Shown here: piece after piece, positions 60,325 through 64,000 of the stretch
Position numbering within the stretch: the stretch's first letter is position 1
Layout: every line of letters starts with the position of its first letter
Source of the DNA: Chrysopilus asiliformis
Taxonomy: Eukaryota > Arthropoda > Insecta > Diptera > Rhagionidae
NCBI GenBank assembly: GCA_964034945.1
Contig: OZ035961.1
Span: forward strand, 10,966,001 to 11,030,000
Reading direction: 5' to 3'
DNA length: 64,000 nucleotides
The notes under the pieces: generated by a model
What the model was told of the DNA's origin: nothing
Database searches by the model: none
What the model saw: only the letters and a program-made list of their open reading frames with translations
Position numbers and translations under genes: made by a program

Positions 60325-60660
60325 ATGGACCACTATCGGGAAAGGGTAAGGTGAATTAAATTTTGGTTAGGAAAAAAAATCATAGGTTAATCTTCTCAGG
60401 GTCACATGCTCGTGGTCTGGAATAAATTAGAAAAGCTAAATAGCACTACTTGTAAGGGCGGAAGGATCACCATATGGCGGAGGAAGCAGGCGATTTACCT
60501 CTTTCAACACCAAGAATTTTCTTTGGGGCCAAAAATATATGGGCGGATCTCCAGCACCTCCTTGAATAAACTTCGTTCGACTCGACCAGGTTTTGTAGCC
60601 AGGCAACAAAAGTTAATAAACTTAACGACAATAGGCAGTGTGAAAATCTCGTGGAATTGA
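60325..60660 (+). CDS. Small two-exon basic protein, unknown function
   Basis: Exon 1 (60325-60345, MDHYRER) ends at AAAGG|GTAAGG. A 54-nt intron with GGTTAATC before CTTCTCAG leads to exon 2 (60400-60660), in frame, giving 93 residues. Exon 2 starts GHMLVVWNKLEKLNS and contains GGRITIWRRKQAIYLFQHQE and RSTRPGFVARQQKL. The chain is basic, with no signal peptide, membrane segment or domain I recognise. Its G+C is clearly higher than the surrounding intron and intergenic DNA, and the intron has the size and signals of dipteran short introns. The stop is TGA and AATAAA follows at 60709. Its start lies about 150 bp from the ATG of the divergent minus-strand exon, so the two may share a promoter. 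It could also be a decayed insertion; no homologue is known to me. Confidence 0.45.
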
Positions 60661-60692
60661 GGTTAAGACGATAGGCACGTGTGCCCCTTTCC

Positions 60693-60947
60693 CGGCTATA
60701 AATTATCCAATAAATTAAATTAAAACATAGTTTTTAAAACACATTTATATGTTTCGTCGACTACTAGATCAATTATCCTAGGAGATAAAATATCCACGGC
60801 TATAAATTATCCAATAATTAAAAATTAAAACATAGTTTTTACATCATATCTATATCTTTCGTCGACTACTAGATAAATTATCCAACAATTTAAAATTAAA
60901 CAATAGATTGTAAATCACATTTATATTTTTCGTCGATTACTATTTTT
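60693..60947. repeat. Three-copy AT-rich tandem repeat
   Basis: The order CGGCTATAAATTATCCAA, AAACATAGTTTTT, TTTATAT and TTCGTCGACTACTAGAT recurs with copy starts near 60693, 60797 and 60871. Spacing is 104 then about 71 bp, because the first unit has an extra ATCCTAGGAGATAAAATATC piece. The third copy is more diverged. Confidence 0.75.
60709..60714 (+). terminator. Candidate polyadenylation signal AATAAA
   Basis: It lies about 50 bp after the stop of the small plus-strand gene, within the first unit of the tandem repeat. Confidence 0.4.
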
Positions 60948-61278
60948 ACGTCGATTATTGGTTTTAACCACCTTCAATTTTCTCCGATATTTCTACCCGG
61001 ACGTTGATTGCGTCGCTATTCTGGAAGGATTTCGTCTTGCAGCAAATATTACGTTTAATTTAAAATACAAGTTCTTAAATTATTTAAAAGTTTATTAGTA
61101 AATTCGAGTGTTAACCGAATCCACATCAGATTTTATGATTTTTCAATGATAGGTGGTTTCTGCGAGCAAAGGGCCCTATTGTGCACATAAACCCCCCCCT
61201 AAATGCTAAATTCTAGTTTAATATATACTCAATAATTAAATGTGGCGAAGGTCGTTATAATAAATTTAATTTTACGCT

Positions 61279-61883
61279 AATGTTCTGCGATTTTTTCTTG
61301 TGCGTATTATAGAATGATAGGTTATAATAAGATATTACTTAATTAGATTGCATGCTAATTATTTCTAATGTTTATATTTATATCCATATTATTTATTTAT
61401 TCAAATTATTTTAAATAGGTTAACCAATTATATAAAATCAATTGCGCTATACATTTTTGTACATTTTTATATTCCGTTGCGTCTTTGTTTTAGATATTAT
61501 AAATTAAAAGGAGTATAATAAATTTCTGAGAGTTTTTATTTATGGGTGGCTGGAGACGATGAGAGATGAGAAAGAGATTCTCCGAAAGCCTGGTTTTTCC
61601 AGGATTACTTGAGTCTGGAATATAGATGAGAATCATGGAAACGTTGCTGATTTGATTCGGTTTCAAAATTTCATCCCTTCCTTATCCTTCAATCCTTTCA
61701 CCATCCCGTTGTGTTGTTTGTAGGCAAAATTTTGTCATGGCCGCAAATATCCTTAGTGCTTGGAAAGAACCCCCCCACATCCGGCGAGCTAAGCCCCCCT
61801 TGTTGCCTACATCCTTGCACTAAGGACCCTCCTTATTTGTGTATATCCCCCTGTGGTCATAACAATGGCGCCCAACGTGGTGC
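61279..61883 (+). mobile_element. LTR-retroelement remnant: LTR end and primer binding site
   Basis: At 61866-61883 the sequence TGGCGCCCAACGTGGTGC matches 17 of 18 positions of the complement of the 3' end of insect tRNA-Lys, the primer used by gypsy-type elements. It follows an LTR-like end CATAACA at 61864. The LTR start is not certain; a TGTT at 61279 would pair with the AACA end and give a 586-bp LTR containing AATAAA at about 61515. The DNA after it has no gag or pol frame, so the element is decayed or was deleted. The primer site is well supported; the LTR limits are inference. Confidence 0.55.
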
Positions 61884-61889
61884 CTGAAG

Positions 61890-64000
61890 TATGGCAAGGG
61901 GACTCCTTAACGCAGTCATAACACGAGCCAGGTAAAAAAATTAATGATTTGTAATAATTCTTCCTTTTTCTCTATAGACTTTTCCACTAAATTCCGGTAC
62001 AGTGATTTCGAGTTTCTCTACCCAAGACCTCTTCGCTATCTTTTTCTCCACTGCCGCGCCTACAGTTTTACAGGAAGTGCGAATCATTGATACAATTCAT
62101 ATATTTATGGATTTGTTCAACCGATTAAGCTAAATAAAAAAAATTTAAAAAAATTTGAAAAATTTGAAAAAAAAAATGTTTTTTATTTTAAAAAAATGTA
62201 CTAAAAAAGAAAAAATAATGAACAATTTTCCACAATTTACGTATTTTTCCTTCCCAATCCAAAATTATCTACCGTACCCTCGTGATTTGTGAAATATTTA
62301 TATGAAAAAAAGTGTTTTCTTGTTGAAAATAAATTGTCAATTTCCGAATCTTAAATTCTAGCATGTTTAACCTAATCTAGTAGTAAAATTAAAAATCCAA
62401 GAGAAAATTGAAATAAAGAAGTACGTATCTAACTTAAATTCTTAAGGATTTTGATTAAAACTTTAACTAATTCGGTTTTTATTCATCAAAGTTGAGCCAA
62501 AGACGGGATTCTTGTCTTGTCATCGACATAAGATTGTGCAGGATTGTAAAAAATTGCTACAATGAAGAAGTTTCAACAGGAAGCGATAAATTTTGGTTTG
62601 TTGTTCTTTTTTTTCCCACAGCCATCTCCATTTTGCCCCGAATCCCTTCACTCACATCGAACTAATCTATGAAACCACCCCCATCGCTTTCGCCTTTCCG
62701 TTTTTCCGGGTTGATGGAAAATGTAGCAAAATTTTTTGTACATGTTAGCGGAAAACCTCGACTTAGTCACATCGAATGGCATGGATGATGATGGAACTTG
62801 TGTTACAAGTATTTGGATTTTGTTTATGTCTCACGTACGAGTCCTCGTAAGTATAACGTTAGCCATTACAGAGTTTCAAAAGTAATGAATCCGTCTGATA
62901 GATAACACTGAAATAATTAGAGTGGATGGGTCGTGAACGCAAGCATTTTCACTATGACATGACGCGATGAGGAAAAGCGATGAAAATCATTTCGCATAAA
63001 GCATCAGCAACAGTAACAGAAGGGTTTCTGGTTCATTGTTTCTGTTTTAAGGGTAGACACAACGTATATAGGTCTGTCGTAAACTTGTCACAACTTATGA
63101 TGTTCGATGAATGTTCTGATATATAATATTATAATAGTTAAAGTCATTTATAAACGTAAACACCATATGTACTTCGCGATCGTTTTTCCCAGCAGAAGTG
63201 CTTCAACGGAAAAGTAACTTCCAACGAAGACATTTTCCGCAGCTGGAATGATGTGCTCTTAAGTTTTTTTTTTCGGTCGTTTGGTAACTTTGAAATGGTA
63301 GCAATTGCCATTAAAAACCCATAATCCACAATCCGTTGCCGTCCATCATGTACAGAATGAATGCATAAACTGTAATTAATCTTTCTATTCCAGTATGTTT
63401 GGGTCCTTTTGATATCATCTAAAGGCCAAACCAAGATCATGGTCGCTAACACTTAGTGTCATTGTAATGGAATAAAAAAAATATGTGATGAAAACACTAT
63501 TGTTCAAGGTCAGAACATGTTGGAAACTCAAATGAAAAATGGGAAAATTATTGTGTAAGAAAATTTGATTACAATTCACTTACATGATAATGGGATATAA
63601 ATTCAATGCGAGTATAATTTTTTTGTCACAAAAAACCGTGATTTTTATATGGCATTGAAATGAATCAAATTTAGAAGTCATCCAGGATTCAAGAATACTT
63701 TTGAGACATTTTGCTAGTGATTTATTTTTCTACGTCCACCAATTTCTGTAATCGGATTCAAAATAACAAAAAAAAACCTTCTGTTTTCAGATTAAAACGC
63801 CCTGATAAAAAATCGTGTTTGAAAAATCGAAAAAAATACCTACGAAAAACGTTTTGAAAAATTCGAAAAAATGTTCTAGTTGACAAAACTCTATAAGTGA
63901 GACAGAGAAAGTGCAACTGACATAAAAACTGCGGAAAAAGTCGAACACAGAAAAATGTTTCATATTTCCTTTGCGGGGGCCAAACAGAATTTTGATAAAA
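61890..64000. other. Unassigned right end
   Basis: No gene is supported. A run of short A-rich repeats (AAAAAATTTGAAAAA) is at about 62140-62200. The minus-strand open frame at 63144-63452 (102 codons) has no recognisable domain. Upstream exons of the receptor gene could lie here or beyond, but I found none. Confidence 0.35.

Overview
This is an AT-rich animal nuclear window, most probably from an insect and likely a non-drosophilid dipteran. The evidence is a short-exon cuticle-protein gene with an arthropod TATA and TCAGTC-initiator promoter, a neuropeptide GPCR exon of insect type, about 55-nt introns, and a dense load of insect-type transposable elements. It is not bacterial: there are no operons, ribosome binding sites or long ORFs. 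Most short open frames are chance or fall in tandem repeats.

Genes. The clearest complete gene is a three-exon, histidine- and valine-rich secreted cuticle protein on the minus strand (19497-20012), whose promoter and both introns can be read. At the right end there is a minus-strand transcription unit. One exon (55132-55231) encodes TM3 up to the start of the DR motif of a class A neuropeptide receptor, most like the SIFamide receptor. Several splice-flanked exons further upstream on the same strand (58145-60174) look like its 5' exons. A small two-exon gene of unknown function (60325-60660, plus) starts about 150 bp from, and divergent to, the most upstream minus-strand exon candidate. Receptor exons for TM1-2 and TM4-7 were not found.

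Mobile DNA. There are four copies of a DINE-1-like (Helentron-associated) element with a CCGTCTGT minisatellite core (15691, 21279, 25689, 36322) and several copies of a related second family. A complete non-autonomous Helitron (41625-42632) carries a 5'-truncated LINE with a 7-bp target duplication. A second Helitron fragment lies at 54283-54598. Further LINE 3' ends lie at 2868-2987 and 47611-47996. Foldback MITEs have recognisable target duplications: a TTAA-flanked piggyBac-like one at 15725, TTA-flanked ones at 15348 and 23177, and a TAA-flanked near-perfect palindrome at 43719. There is a tRNA-derived SINE at about 14920 and the tRNA-Lys primer binding site of a decayed LTR element at 61866.

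Layout. 1-14.6 kb is gene-free, with a 16-bp minisatellite fused to a LINE end and a TTAGTCTG satellite. 14.6-19.0 kb is a nest of SINE, MITE and DINE-like elements. 19.5-20.1 kb holds the cuticle gene. 21-54 kb is gene-free and repeat-rich. 55-60.7 kb is the receptor unit and the divergent small gene. 60.7-64 kb holds a tandem repeat, the LTR remnant and unassigned sequence. I see no unusual multi-gene system. The most notable items are the 182-bp-arm palindromic MITE, the nested insertions that can be dated by their empty sites, and the partial receptor locus with its divergent gene.
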